A stretch of 64,000 nt of DNA, taken from positions 186,001-250,000 of the forward strand of contig NZ_PNEO01000002.1 in assembly GCF_002870125.1 (NCBI RefSeq). Direction: 5' to 3'. This DNA comes from Burkholderia sp. WAC0059 (GTDB taxonomy: Bacteria; Pseudomonadota; Gammaproteobacteria; Burkholderiales; Burkholderiaceae). The position numbers and the translations under genes were made by a program. The notes under the pieces were generated by a model. That model did no database searches and was not told the origin of the DNA. It worked only from the letters and a program-made list of their open reading frames with translations. Positions 33,707 through 42,246 of the stretch are shown here, in pieces. Numbering within the stretch: position 1 is the stretch's first letter; each line of letters starts with the position of its first letter.

Positions 33707-34153
33707 ACTCGCTTTTCTGTGTATTCCGTGTGAAAGGCGCGCGAAATTTATCTCCCGATACTTTAAATGTCAAGCAAATGGCGGGGCGCCGACGCAGGCT
33801 TTCGATCCGTCAGGCAGGGCGGCCTATCCACCGGCTCGCGATTTCTCGCATCGGGACCGTCCGCGCAGCGGAAAACAAAACGAGCAGAAAAAATCTGAAC
33901 CGATCGGCAAAGCGGGCGTCAATTTTCAAAGGGAGGCGGGCTGACGAATCGGCATCGACGATGCTCGAAACATGCATGCGGCATGGCCCGAAACGTAGTC
34001 CGCGACGCGGGCATCGGCTTTGCGAAAATGGCCGGATTGTCAGGATGCGTAGCGATTGGAAAAAAACTTTTACTGCTGGTTACCAACGCCCCGTTGAAGC
34101 GTTGCACGCATTAAAGTCACGTCAGGTGACACAGGTACGAGGGACGTTCGTTC
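33707..34153. other. Divergent control region
   Basis: About 447 bases between the divergent aromatic-CoA operon and the OpgC gene. Besides the minus-strand promoter it holds lower-GC DNA, a run of seven A at 34061-34067, and a GTCAC-gtcag-GTGAC inverted repeat at 34117-34131 about 22 nt before the opgC ATG. Open frames through it lack protein-like character. Confidence 0.5.
33745..33773 (-). promoter_or_regulatory. Near-consensus sigma-70 promoter of the aromatic-CoA operon
   Basis: Reading the minus strand: TTGACA (33773-33768), a 17-nt spacer, then TAAATT (33750-33745), 39 nt before the first ATG of the operon. A consensus -35 box with optimal spacing is unusual in this GC-rich window. 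AT-rich half-sites (ATTTAAAG and ATAAATTT) overlap the promoter and could be the operator of the operon's MarR regulator. Confidence 0.75.
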
Positions 34154-35242
34154 ATGACACAGATACCCAAGCGATCGATCGAAATCGATTTTCTTCGGGG
34201 CCTTGCCCTGATCGCCATTGCAGTCGATCACATTCCGTCGAGCGTGCTCTCGCACGCGATGCTGCATACGTTCGCGTTCTGCGATTCGGCCGAGGTGTTC
34301 GTGTTCGTAAGCGGCTACGTGTCGGCCGCAAGCTATCTCGCGATCGCCGCGCGACGCGGCGAGCAGGCCGCGAACCGGCGTTTCTGGCGCCGCTCGCGCG
34401 AGATCTACGCCGCCTATCTGTTCACCGCCGCGCTGATGCTGCTCTCGGGCGCGCTGGCCGTGCTGCTGCACGTCGATTCTCCGCTCGTCGGCGAATCGGG
34501 CTGGGCGCGCTTCCTCGCGCATCCGTTCCCGATGCTCGCCAACGTCGCATTGTTCCGCGACCAGCCCTACCTGGCCGGCGTGCTGCCGATGTACGTGCTG
34601 CTGATTCTCGCCGTGCCCGTCGTCATGCCGGTCGTGCGCCGCTCGCCCGATCTCGCGCTGCTCGCGAGCTTCGGCATCTGGCTCGGCGCCTGCTGGCTCG
34701 CGCTCGCGCTGCCGAACGCGACGCCGGACGGCTGGCCGTTCAATCCGTTCGCCTGGCAGGTCATGTTCGTGCTCGGCATGCTTTGCCGCGCGCATCCGGT
34801 TTCGCCCGCGTTCCAGGTTTCGCCGATGGGCCGCGCGATCACGGTCGTCGCGCTCGTGCTGTTCGTCGCGTTCGCGTTCATTCGCCTGCACGTCGAAGTG
34901 GAACCGCCGCCGGGTTACGAGAAGCAGAATCTGGCGAGCCTGCGCATCGTCAGCTTCGGCGTCATCGCCTGGCTCGCGGCGCAGGCCGTGCGGATGGGCT
35001 GGGTCGCGTGGATCGCGCAGCGCCTGCCCGGCATCGTGACCGCGGGGCAGCAGGGGCTCGTCTGCTTCGTCGGCGGAGCCGTGGTGTCGAACGTCGTCGA
35101 TACGCTGCTGCGCGCAACGCATACGAGCGCGTTCCTGCCGGCGCGGATCGGCGGCGACGCGTTGGCCGTCGGGGCTCTGCTGGCGCTCGCGAGCATCGCG
35201 CGGCGCTGGAAGACGACGCGGCTGCGGGTCGCGCTGACCTGA
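34154..35242 (+). CDS. OpgC-domain membrane acyltransferase
   Basis: A 362-residue integral membrane protein of the OpgC/acyltransferase-3-like family. It begins KRSIEIDFLRGLALIAIAVDH, the typical first helix with conserved Asp-Phe-Leu-Arg-Gly, followed by FCDSAEVFVFVSGY, and about ten hydrophobic helices. OpgC decorates periplasmic glucans with succinyl groups in E. coli; homologues in this family transfer acyl groups to varied envelope carbohydrates. No opgGH is next to it, so the acceptor is uncertain. Confidence 0.88.
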   Translation: MTQIPKRSIEIDFLRGLALIAIAVDHIPSSVLSHAMLHTFAFCDSAEVFVFVSGYVSAASYLAIAARRGEQAANRRFWRRSREIYAAYLFTAALMLLSGALAVLLHVDSPLVGESGWARFLAHPFPMLANVALFRDQPYLAGVLPMYVLLILAVPVVMPVVRRSPDLALLASFGIWLGACWLALALPNATPDGWPFNPFAWQVMFVLGMLCRAHPVSPAFQVSPMGRAITVVALVLFVAFAFIRLHVEVEPPPGYEKQNLASLRIVSFGVIAWLAAQAVRMGWVAWIAQRLPGIVTAGQQGLVCFVGGAVVSNVVDTLLRATHTSAFLPARIGGDALAVGALLALASIARRWKTTRLRVALT

Positions 35243-35300
35243 GCCGCCTGTTTCTCCTCCGGCTTTTTCCCTGTCTTTTCTCCGGCCGGCGCCTTCGTGT

Positions 35301-36068
35301 TCAACCGGCCGCGAGTTCCCGGACGTCTGCGGTCGGCGTCGAACCGAAGCGCTCGCTCAACGCGTAATCGATCACCTGCCTCGCCGCCGCCTCGGGCGAG
35401 GTGAGTTTGCCGTCCGTCTTCATCTGCTCGAACCGCTCGCGCAGCGGAAACCGCCCGGCTCCCGTCGAACGGATCGTGGCCTGCATGTCCGTATCCACGA
35501 CGCCGGGCGCGAGGCTGCAGATGCGCAACGCGGGGCCGGCGTCGAGCGTCACCGCGCGCGCGTGATGATCGAGCGCGGCCTTGGTGGCGCAATAGACGCT
35601 CCACCCCGCATAGGCGTTGCGCGCGGCGCCGCTGGAAATGTGCACGACCCGTCGGTCCGGCACGCCGGCCGCCGCCGTGACCAGCGCACTCGCCAGCATC
35701 AGCGGCGCCGTCACGTTCAGCGCCACGGCGCCGGCAATCGCGCCCGCCTCCTGGACGGGCAGCGGACCGATCGGATCGACCGTGCCCGCGTTGTTCAGCA
35801 GCAGCACGCAATCGGCGCCGTCGACAAAGCGCCGCAGCGTGTCGCCGGCCAGCCACTGGGCGACGCGCGCCGGATCGGCGAGATCGAGTTCGACCTCGCT
35901 GAAACGCTCCGCAAAACGCGCGGCCAGCGTCTCGTGACGTTTGCGTGAAAGGCCGAGCACAATCGCGTCGCGTTCGAGCAGTTGTCCGGCGAGGGCCGCG
36001 CCGAGCCCTCTCGTATGGCCGGTGACGATGGCGCGAAGCGCGCGGGGACGGGACGAAGAGTGGGTCAT
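35301..36068 (-). CDS. SDR-family oxidoreductase
   Basis: A 255-residue SDR with a GHTRGLGAALAG nucleotide loop, LNNAGTVDPIGPL, catalytic Ser in HISSGAARNAYAGW and YCATK. The layout (VTGHTRGLG start, LAPGVVDTDMQATIRS near the end) is that of the benzil-reductase/sepiapterin-reductase-like SDR subgroup, which reduces carbonyls with NADPH. It is alone on its strand between opgC and proQ. Substrate unknown. Confidence 0.88.
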   Translation of the reverse strand: MTHSSSRPRALRAIVTGHTRGLGAALAGQLLERDAIVLGLSRKRHETLAARFAERFSEVELDLADPARVAQWLAGDTLRRFVDGADCVLLLNNAGTVDPIGPLPVQEAGAIAGAVALNVTAPLMLASALVTAAAGVPDRRVVHISSGAARNAYAGWSVYCATKAALDHHARAVTLDAGPALRICSLAPGVVDTDMQATIRSTGAGRFPLRERFEQMKTDGKLTSPEAAARQVIDYALSERFGSTPTADVRELAAG

Positions 36069-36287
36069 CTCGATCGATTCAGACGGTTGAGGCGGGTGCG
36101 AATCCGGATTGAAAACCGGTTGCGGATGGGCATCTCGCGAAAGCTGGCCGCTTGCGGCCAGCCGGTCCGGCTCGGGCCAACGGGAACAAGGTGCGGCGAA
36201 ATCCGCCGATACGCCCCGTTGCCGCCCGGAAAAAGCTTTAAAGAATAGGTATCATAGCGCCGGAACCCATAAGCAAGAGAGTTGGAC

Positions 36288-37091
36288 GTGAATGCTGCAT
36301 CCCGTCAGCGTCGTACGCTGAGCTTCAAGGAAGGCCTGCTGGAAATCAAAAAGAGCATGGGCGGCGCGTCCCCCGAGCCGCAGTCCGGGCAGGCCTCCGG
36401 GACCGCCGGCGAAAAGCGGCCGCCCGCTCGAGGCAACCCGCCGCCGCGCGGCGCGAAGCCGAATCGCGGCCGGCCGCAGCAGCCGCAGGCGAAGCGTCCG
36501 AGCGCGAAACCGCAGCAGCCGTCCCAACCGCGCCCGCAGCCGGGCGCGCAGGGTGGCCGGCCCGACGCGAACGCACGCCGGCATCGGCCGAACAACCGGC
36601 CGCAGGCCGAGAATCTCAGCGAAGCCGACAAGGCCCGCATCGAGCGCAATCGCCAGTTGAATACCGTCTGGAATCTGTTCGCGAAGCACTATCCGGCGTT
36701 TCGCGAGCGGTTGCCGTTGAAGATCGGTGTGCTCGATGATTTGCGCGAGCGTCATCCGGACTACGACCGCACGTTGATCGTCGCCGTGCTCAAGCGCCAC
36801 GTCAATCACCCGCGCTACCACGAGCACGTGGCCGCCGGCGGCTCGCGTTACGAGCTGGACGGCAGCGTTTCGACGGGGCCCGGCATCGAGCCGTCCCACA
36901 TCGGCCGCGCGAAGGCCGCGCTCGAACGTCAGCAGGCGAAGGCGCAGGCCCGCGCAGAGCAGCCTGCCCAGGCGCAGCAGAATCCGGCCTCGGCGCAGCC
37001 CGAAGCAGCGGCCGAAAAGCAGGTGGATGCGCCGTCGGGCGAACCGGCCGCGGTCGAGGAACAACAGAAGACCGACGCACCGGCCGCCTGA
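36288..37091 (+). CDS. ProQ/FinO-family RNA chaperone
   Basis: About 267 residues. The central FinO domain lies around residues 105-195: NRQLNTVWNLFAKHYPAFRE, IGVLDDLRERHPDYDRTLIV, ALKRHVNHPRYHEH in form, with VLKRHVNHPRYHEHVAAGG and RYELDG. It is flanked by low-complexity tails: a Pro/Arg/Gln-rich N-terminal region and an Ala/Gln-rich C-terminus, both expected to be disordered. ProQ binds structured sRNAs and 3' ends and acts post-transcriptionally. Start is uncertain between TTG 36282 and GTG 36288; I prefer GTG because of the AAGAGAG site before it. It ends at a hairpin shared with the convergent metQ gene. Confidence 0.88.
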   Translation: MNAASRQRRTLSFKEGLLEIKKSMGGASPEPQSGQASGTAGEKRPPARGNPPPRGAKPNRGRPQQPQAKRPSAKPQQPSQPRPQPGAQGGRPDANARRHRPNNRPQAENLSEADKARIERNRQLNTVWNLFAKHYPAFRERLPLKIGVLDDLRERHPDYDRTLIVAVLKRHVNHPRYHEHVAAGGSRYELDGSVSTGPGIEPSHIGRAKAALERQQAKAQARAEQPAQAQQNPASAQPEAAAEKQVDAPSGEPAAVEEQQKTDAPAA

Positions 37092-37145
37092 AAACGCGCA
37101 GGCCGCGCCGTCGCGTCTTGCTTTCCTGTCCTGTATTCCGGCAGT

Positions 37146-37183
37146 CGTAAACGAAAACGGGCACGGCCAACGAGCCGTGCCCG
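37146..37183 (-). terminator. Intrinsic terminator for metQ
   Basis: A perfect 10-bp stem (CGGGCACGGC / GCCGTGCCCG, 37158-37183) with a 6-nt loop. On the minus strand it is followed by TTTTCGTTT, so it ends the metQ message; it may also stop readthrough from proQ on the plus strand, where no T-run is present. Confidence 0.85.
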
Positions 37184-37202
37184 AATGCTTTGGCGTATCC
37201 GG

Positions 37203-38030
37203 TTAGTGCTGTGCGGGCTCGTTCCAGGCCGGCAGCGTGGCGCCGTGATACACGCTCAGAATCTCGCTCGCCACGTTGGGCTGCTGGTAGCTCTCGACGA
37301 GCGTATGTACCCACGGCGCCTGGGCATCCTTCGCGTTCACGGCGATGAAGTTGCGATAGGGATTGCCCGTCACGCTTTCCTGCGCGATCCGCTCCTGTGG
37401 AATCTTGATGCCGGCCTTCACGGCCCAGTCGGTGTTGACGACGGCAGCGTCGAGATCGCCGATGGCGCGGCCGACGATGCCCGCGTCCAGTTCCTTGATA
37501 TGAATCTGCTTCGGGTTCTGCGCGATGTCGACCGCGGTCGGCAGCAGGCCGACGCCCGGCCGCAGCGTGATCAGATGCTGGGCCTGCAACAGCAGCAGCG
37601 CGCGCCCTTCGTTGCTCGGGTCGTTCGGCACGCCGATCGTCGCGCCTTGCGGCAGGGCCGCGACCGACTTGAACTTGCGCGAATAGAGCCCGATCGGCTG
37701 AACGTAGGTATAGCCCACCTGCACGATCTGATAGCCGCGCGCCTTGATCTGCGCGTCGAGATACGGCTTGTGCTGGAAAGCGTTGGCGTCGAGATCGTGC
37801 TCGGCCAGCGCCTCGTTCGGCTGCGTGTAGTCCTCGAAGGTCGTGATCTTGACCGCAAGGCCGTGCTTCGCGGCGTTGGCCGCGACGACGCGCCAGACGT
37901 CCTCGTCTTCCCCCGACATGATGCCGACCCGGACGACCTGGTCGGCGGCCCGGGCCTCGTGGGCGACGTTGAGGCCCACGGTCAGCAGGAGGGCGGCCAG
38001 CACCGTGCCCAGGTTCTTTCTTGCGTTCAT
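37203..38030 (-). CDS. MetQ/NlpA-family substrate-binding protein without lipobox
   Basis: A 275-residue periplasmic binding protein of the methionine/NlpA group: VRVGIMSGEDEDVWRVVA, then LAVKITTFEDYTQPNEAL, QHKPYLDAQIKARGY, TIGVPNDPSNEGRALLLLQ. It starts with an ordinary signal peptide (LGTVLAALLLTVGLNVAHEARA) and has no lipobox cysteine, so unlike the classical MetQ lipoprotein it should be soluble in the periplasm. No metN or metI gene is next to it; it must use a transporter encoded elsewhere or have another role. Confidence 0.88.
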   Translation of the reverse strand: MNARKNLGTVLAALLLTVGLNVAHEARAADQVVRVGIMSGEDEDVWRVVAANAAKHGLAVKITTFEDYTQPNEALAEHDLDANAFQHKPYLDAQIKARGYQIVQVGYTYVQPIGLYSRKFKSVAALPQGATIGVPNDPSNEGRALLLLQAQHLITLRPGVGLLPTAVDIAQNPKQIHIKELDAGIVGRAIGDLDAAVVNTDWAVKAGIKIPQERIAQESVTGNPYRNFIAVNAKDAQAPWVHTLVESYQQPNVASEILSVYHGATLPAWNEPAQH

Positions 38031-38303
38031 CGAATTGACTCCTTTGTGCCGATCGGCGTGAAAACAGGCGAACGCAGATGCTAGTCAACGGCATGGCAGG
38101 CTGACAAATATCTTTTGCTGAATTGCTAATCCTGGCTTCGCGCCGATGGGCATGAAATCGGGCAATAAGCAAACCGGAAGATCGCTTCGGCGACGCGCAA
38201 CGCCACCGAAGTAGGAGATAAACGATCGCGGGCAGCCGATTCGCGAACGCGGTACGGACGACGGCGGGTCGTGTCTTGCCGCCGTCGCCGTTGCGCCGTT
38301 TCT

Positions 38304-39167
38304 TCAGGCCGGAAACGGCGGCAGGGGCAGCGTGGCTTCGACGTCCACCGCCTCGCTCACCGCGCGCCAGCGTTCGCCTTCGGCCGCGCGGGCGGCGTCG
38401 CTCTCGCCGGCATAACGCACCGCGTCGCTGCCGAGCAGCAGATGAAGCGGCGGGTTCGGATGCGTAGCCAGCCGCAGCACGACCTGGGCGACCCTGGCCG
38501 GGTCGCTGGTTTCGTGGCCGAGATAGGCGGCGAACAGGTCGAGCAAGGCGCCGACGCTCGGTTCGTAGTCCGGATCGGGTTTCGTGAGGTCGCGCGTCGC
38601 CCGCACGCCCCAGTCGGTGCGCATGCCGCCCGGTTCGAGCACGCTCACCTTGACGCCGAACGACGCCACCTCGCGCGCCAGCACTTCGCTGAAGCCGCCG
38701 ACGGCCCATTTCGCCGACTGATAGGCCGCCAGCCCGGGCGTGCCGATGCGGCCGCCCACTGACGAAATCTGGATGATGCGGCCCGAGCGCTGCGCGCGCA
38801 GGACGGGCAGGGCGGCGCGCGTCACGTTGACGACGCCGTAGAAGTTGGTGTCGATCTGCGCGCGGAAGGCTTCGTCGGTGCTCTGTTCGAACGCGCTCAC
38901 GTGGCCGTAGCCCGCGTTGTTGACGACGACGTCGAGCCGTCCGAACGCATCGACGGCCGCCTGGACCGCCGCGCGGGCGGCCGATGCATCGGTGACGTCG
39001 AGCGGGACCGCGCGAACCCGGTCGCCGTATCGGGCGCACAGCGCCTCGAGGCCGCGCGGGTCGCGCGCCGTCGCGATCAACCGGTCGCCGGCTGCGAGCA
39101 CGGCTTCGGCAATATCGCGCCCGAGGCCGTGCGCGCTGCCGGTGATCAACCAGACCTGGGATGTCAT
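38304..39167 (-). CDS. SDR-family oxidoreductase, likely TetR target
   Basis: A 287-residue classical SDR: WLITGSAHGLGRDIAEAVL, NNAGYGHVSAFE, ISSVGGRIGTPGLAAY with YQSAK (active-site Tyr and Lys). It belongs to the long SDR group with a retinol-dehydrogenase-like C-terminal cap. The start at ATG 39167 is marked by AAGGAG; the frame is open upstream but lacks a site. Two TetR-type palindromes lie 37-70 nt upstream, so it is very probably controlled by the adjacent regulator. Substrate unknown. Confidence 0.9.
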   Translation of the reverse strand: MTSQVWLITGSAHGLGRDIAEAVLAAGDRLIATARDPRGLEALCARYGDRVRAVPLDVTDASAARAAVQAAVDAFGRLDVVVNNAGYGHVSAFEQSTDEAFRAQIDTNFYGVVNVTRAALPVLRAQRSGRIIQISSVGGRIGTPGLAAYQSAKWAVGGFSEVLAREVASFGVKVSVLEPGGMRTDWGVRATRDLTKPDPDYEPSVGALLDLFAAYLGHETSDPARVAQVVLRLATHPNPPLHLLLGSDAVRYAGESDAARAAEGERWRAVSEAVDVEATLPLPPFPA

Positions 39168-39203
39168 CGTGGTTACTCCTTCATGCTGGGTAGGTCGATA
39201 AAT

Positions 39204-39237
39204 CTCATTAATGAGCAAGTAATCGCTCATTAATGAG
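39204..39237. promoter_or_regulatory. Two TetR-type operator palindromes upstream of the SDR gene
   Basis: CTCATTAATGAG occurs twice exactly, at 39204-39215 and 39226-39237, with centres 22 bp apart, about two helical turns. Both are perfect 12-bp palindromes. They lie between the TetR stop and the SDR start, just where its promoter should be. Confidence 0.8.
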
Positions 39238-39255
39238 GGGGTAAAAAAGTGTGGG

Positions 39256-39828
39256 TCACGAACCGGTGATCGCGTTCCAGAAAGCGTCGAAGCCGGCCGC
39301 GCGGTAATGCTCGGCGCCGGCGGGATCGCGGACGATGAAATCCATCGTCGCGTCTGCGAGCGAGTTCATGATCGCGCCGACGAATCCGGGCGGGCAGTCG
39401 CGCAGGCGGCCCAGCGCCGCGGCCGTCTGCATCGTCGCGCTGATCTCGGCGAAGGCCTGGTTGCCGGTGGTCCGCGTGGCCTCGGTGATGCGCTCGGACA
39501 GGCCGAGCCGCGCTATCGCGCGGCGTTTTTCCGGATGGGCGCACCCCCAGCCGACATAGGCCAGCCACGCATGCTGCGCACGGTGCCGCAAGTCGGCGGT
39601 CTGCGGATAGTCCTGCATCATCGTTTCCCTCAACTCGTCTTTGAGCGCGAGATAAAGCTGGTTCAGCAGGTCGTCCTTGTTCTCGAAGTAGGTGAACAGC
39701 GTGCCTTCCGCGACGCGCGCCTGCCGCGCGATACGCGCCGTCGTCGCGCTGCCGCCCTGTTCGGCCACGACGTGGGCCGCGGCGGTCAGGATCGCGCTGC
39801 GTTTGTCTTCGCTTTTCGGCCGGGCCAT
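39256..39828 (-). CDS. TetR/AcrR-family transcriptional repressor
   Basis: A 190-residue regulator. The N-terminal TetR HTH is at residues 6-55: RSAILTAAAHVVAEQG, then TTARIARQARVAEGTLFTYF, FENKDDLLNQLYLALKDEL. The C-terminal ligand domain is typical in length but carries no readable substrate clue. The SDR gene follows 88 nt after its stop in the same direction. Its own start has an AAATGAG-6-CTCATTT site 24 nt upstream that shares half-sites with the SDR operators, so autoregulation is expected. Confidence 0.93.
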   Translation of the reverse strand: MARPKSEDKRSAILTAAAHVVAEQGGSATTARIARQARVAEGTLFTYFENKDDLLNQLYLALKDELRETMMQDYPQTADLRHRAQHAWLAYVGWGCAHPEKRRAIARLGLSERITEATRTTGNQAFAEISATMQTAAALGRLRDCPPGFVGAIMNSLADATMDFIVRDPAGAEHYRAAGFDAFWNAITGS

Positions 39829-39851
39829 TGGGAACGAACGGAGGCGTGAAT

Positions 39852-39871
39852 AAATGAGTAACTGCTCATTT
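39852..39871. promoter_or_regulatory. TetR-type operator before tetR gene
   Basis: AAATGAG and CTCATTT, 7-bp arms separated by 6 nt, 24 nt before the TetR start. The ATGAG/CTCAT half-sites are the same as in the double palindrome upstream of the SDR gene. Confidence 0.75.
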
Positions 39872-40021
39872 TAGATGCGATCGGCCAGCCGGGCAAGCGC
39901 GCCGCGGCGAGAGACGGGGGAAGCCGGGGAGCGCTGGCCGACCGTCGCCGGGGCTTGTCAGGCCTGATCGGGCAGCCATGACCCTGATAGAATGCCTGAG
40001 CCGCAACGCAGTGGATGACAG

Positions 40022-40432
40022 ATGACTTTGCTTGATGCGCTCGTCGAACAACGGATTGCCGCCGCCACCGCCCGCGGCGAATTCGACGATTTGCCCGGCG
40101 CCGGCGCGCCGCAGGATCTCGACGACGATCCGCTCGTGCCCGAAGAGGTGCGTATTGCCCATCGCGTCCTGAAGAACGCGGGATGCGTCCCGCCCGCCGT
40201 CGGGCAGTTTCGCGCTCGCGGCGATCTGCTGCGGCAACTGGCCGAGACCCGGGACGAAGCGGAGCAGCGCCGGCTGCGCGGCCGCCTGCTCGCGCTCGAC
40301 ATGGCGCTCGAATCGCAACGCGGCGCGCCCACGGCGGTGCCGCGCGAATACCGGCAACGCCTCGCGGAACGGCTGGCCGCCGATCCTTCCGGCGTCCCGC
40401 AAGACGATCGACCCACCGGAGCGCGCGCATGA
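40022..40432 (+). CDS. DUF1992 (DnaJ-associated family) protein
   Basis: A 136-residue protein of the DUF1992/YhdN family: LLDALVEQRIAAATARGEFD, then LPGAGAPQDLDDDPLVPEEV and AHRVLKNAGCVPP are conserved blocks of this group, sometimes annotated as DnaJ homologue subfamily C member 28-like. It has no J domain itself. Function unknown. Its stop overlaps the start of tadA by 4 nt, so the two are co-translated. Confidence 0.88.
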   Translation: MTLLDALVEQRIAAATARGEFDDLPGAGAPQDLDDDPLVPEEVRIAHRVLKNAGCVPPAVGQFRARGDLLRQLAETRDEAEQRRLRGRLLALDMALESQRGAPTAVPREYRQRLAERLAADPSGVPQDDRPTGARA

Positions 40433-41040
40433 ACGATGCCGTAGCGATCCGGGAAAACGGAACGAAAACACCCCTGGACCCAGTTCAAGCCGGCGGAGAA
40501 CCGGTCCCGCTCGCCGAACGCGACCGCCATTTCATGCGGCTCGCGCAGGCCGCCGCCGGGCAGGCCCGCGCGGCCGGCGAGGTGCCGGTCGGCGCGGTGC
40601 TCGTGCGCGGCGACGAGGTGATCGCCACCGGCTTCAATCATCCCATCGGCGCCCACGACCCTTCGGCCCATGCCGAAATGGCCGCGCTGCGCGCGGGCGC
40701 CGCAGCGCTCGGCAACTACCGGCTGCCTGGCTGCGAGCTCTACGTCACGCTTGAGCCGTGCCTCATGTGCGCCGGCGCGATCATGCACGCGCGCATCGCG
40801 CGGGTCGTGTTCGGCGCCTACGATCCCAAGACCGGCGCCTGCGGCAGCGTCGTCGACGCGTTCTCGGACGCCCGACTCAATCACCATACGCAAGTGATGG
40901 GCGGCGTGCTCGAATCCGAATGCGGCGCGGCGCTCCGCGCGTTCTTCGCCGAGCGGCGGCAGGCGAATCGGCCGTCGCGCGCCGCGGCGCTTTCCGGGCC
41001 CCGCGCCGGGGCGCAGGAAGACGACGCGGACGCGGTATGA
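40429..41040 (+). CDS. tadA: tRNA adenosine(34) deaminase
   Basis: A 203-residue zinc enzyme converting A34 to inosine in tRNA-Arg(ACG). Zinc and catalytic residues are visible: HAEM at 81-84 (His81, Glu83) and PCLMC at 110-114 (Cys111, Cys114), with GAVLVRGDEVIATGFNHPIG before them. The family's C-terminal helix is followed by an Ala/Arg-rich extension of about 25 residues. ATG overlaps the DUF1992 stop. Confidence 0.95.
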   Translation: MNDAVAIRENGTKTPLDPVQAGGEPVPLAERDRHFMRLAQAAAGQARAAGEVPVGAVLVRGDEVIATGFNHPIGAHDPSAHAEMAALRAGAAALGNYRLPGCELYVTLEPCLMCAGAIMHARIARVVFGAYDPKTGACGSVVDAFSDARLNHHTQVMGGVLESECGAALRAFFAERRQANRPSRAAALSGPRAGAQEDDADAV

Positions 41041-41099
41041 CGCGCCCATAAAATCGCCCATCATCCACGACATTTCTTCTTCCTGAACTCCCGGACTTC

Positions 41100-42026
41100 A
41101 TGAGCGCACATCGCACCATCCAGTTGATCGCCCCTTCCGGCTATCCGCCCGACCCGGCCGTGGTCCAGCGCGGCATAGCCCGCCTGCGCGAGGAGGGCCA
41201 TCAGGTCGTGGGACTGGAGGCGACCGAGCGGCGCTATCAGCGTTTTGCCGGCACGGACAGCCAGCGCGCCGCCGAACTGAACCGTTTCGCCGATCCCTCC
41301 CGCAGCCTGCCCGACATCGCGCTCGCGGTGCGCGGCGGCTACGGCGCGGTGCGGATCCTGCACGGCCTCGACTACGCCGGGCTCCAGCGGCGCCTTGCCG
41401 GACGGCCCATCGCGTTCGTCGGTCACAGCGACTTCACCGCGATCCAGCTCGCGCTTTACTCCCAGGCCGGGCTCACGACCTTCGGCGGCCCGATGCTGCT
41501 GAGCGACTTCGGCGCCGAAACGCTGAACGCGTTCACGGTGAATCACTTCTGGAACGCGCTGACGTCGCCGTCCTTCACGCTCAAGGTCGACGCGCCGCAG
41601 GTGCAGTCCGCGAACGTGTCCGGGGTGCTCTGGGGCGGCAACCTCTCGATCCTGGCGTCGCTCGTCGGCACGCCGTTCATGCCGTGGATCAACGACGGCA
41701 TTCTCTTCATCGAGGACGTCAACGAGCAGCCGTTCCGCATCGAGCGGATGATCTATCAACTCCATCTGTCGGGCATCATCGCCCGCCAGCGCGCGCTCCT
41801 GATCGGCGATTTTTCCGGCGGAAAATCTTTCGATTACGATAACGGCTACACGCTGCAGGAAATGATCGAGCAGGTGCGCTCGGTGGTCGGCGTTCCGGTG
41901 ATCACGGGCCTGCCGTTCGGCCATGTTCCCGAACTGGTGACCTTGCCGTTCGGCGGCAACGCCGAGCTTCAGGCCAACCCGCAAGGCTTCGAGCTTCAGG
42001 TCAGCGGTTATCCGCATCTGAGCTGA
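41100..42026 (+). CDS. ldcA: Muramoyltetrapeptide (LD-) carboxypeptidase
   Basis: A 308-residue S66-family peptidase that trims the terminal D-Ala from recycled muropeptide tetrapeptides in the cytoplasm. The nucleophile loop is [11 protein letters not shown], the acid/base region [15 protein letters not shown], and the His lies in [14 protein letters not shown]. The [15 protein letters not shown] block is typical. It begins 59 nt after tadA, likely in the same transcript. Confidence 0.95.
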   Translation: MSAHRTIQLIAPSGYPPDPAVVQRGIARLREEGHQVVGLEATERRYQRFAGTDSQRAAELNRFADPSRSLPDIALAVRGGYGAVRILHGLDYAGLQRRLAGRPIAFVGHSDFTAIQLALYSQAGLTTFGGPMLLSDFGAETLNAFTVNHFWNALTSPSFTLKVDAPQVQSANVSGVLWGGNLSILASLVGTPFMPWINDGILFIEDVNEQPFRIERMIYQLHLSGIIARQRALLIGDFSGGKSFDYDNGYTLQEMIEQVRSVVGVPVITGLPFGHVPELVTLPFGGNAELQANPQGFELQVSGYPHLS

Positions 42027-42246
42027 CCGGCCGGACCCGTTGCGCGGCCGGACGAGAGACGGGCGCCCGCCGGGCGCTCGTTCTTTTTGCGGTAGGGTTT
42101 GCGCCCCACGATTTTCGCCCCGCCGGGCCGCGCGGCCTGTTCGCCGGCCCGGTACCCGATACGAACCGTGCCGCCGGAGTCGGCGGCACGTCATTTCCCG
42201 CATGACCACCGGCCTTGCCGGAAAAACCGATACGAAGGACACCACG

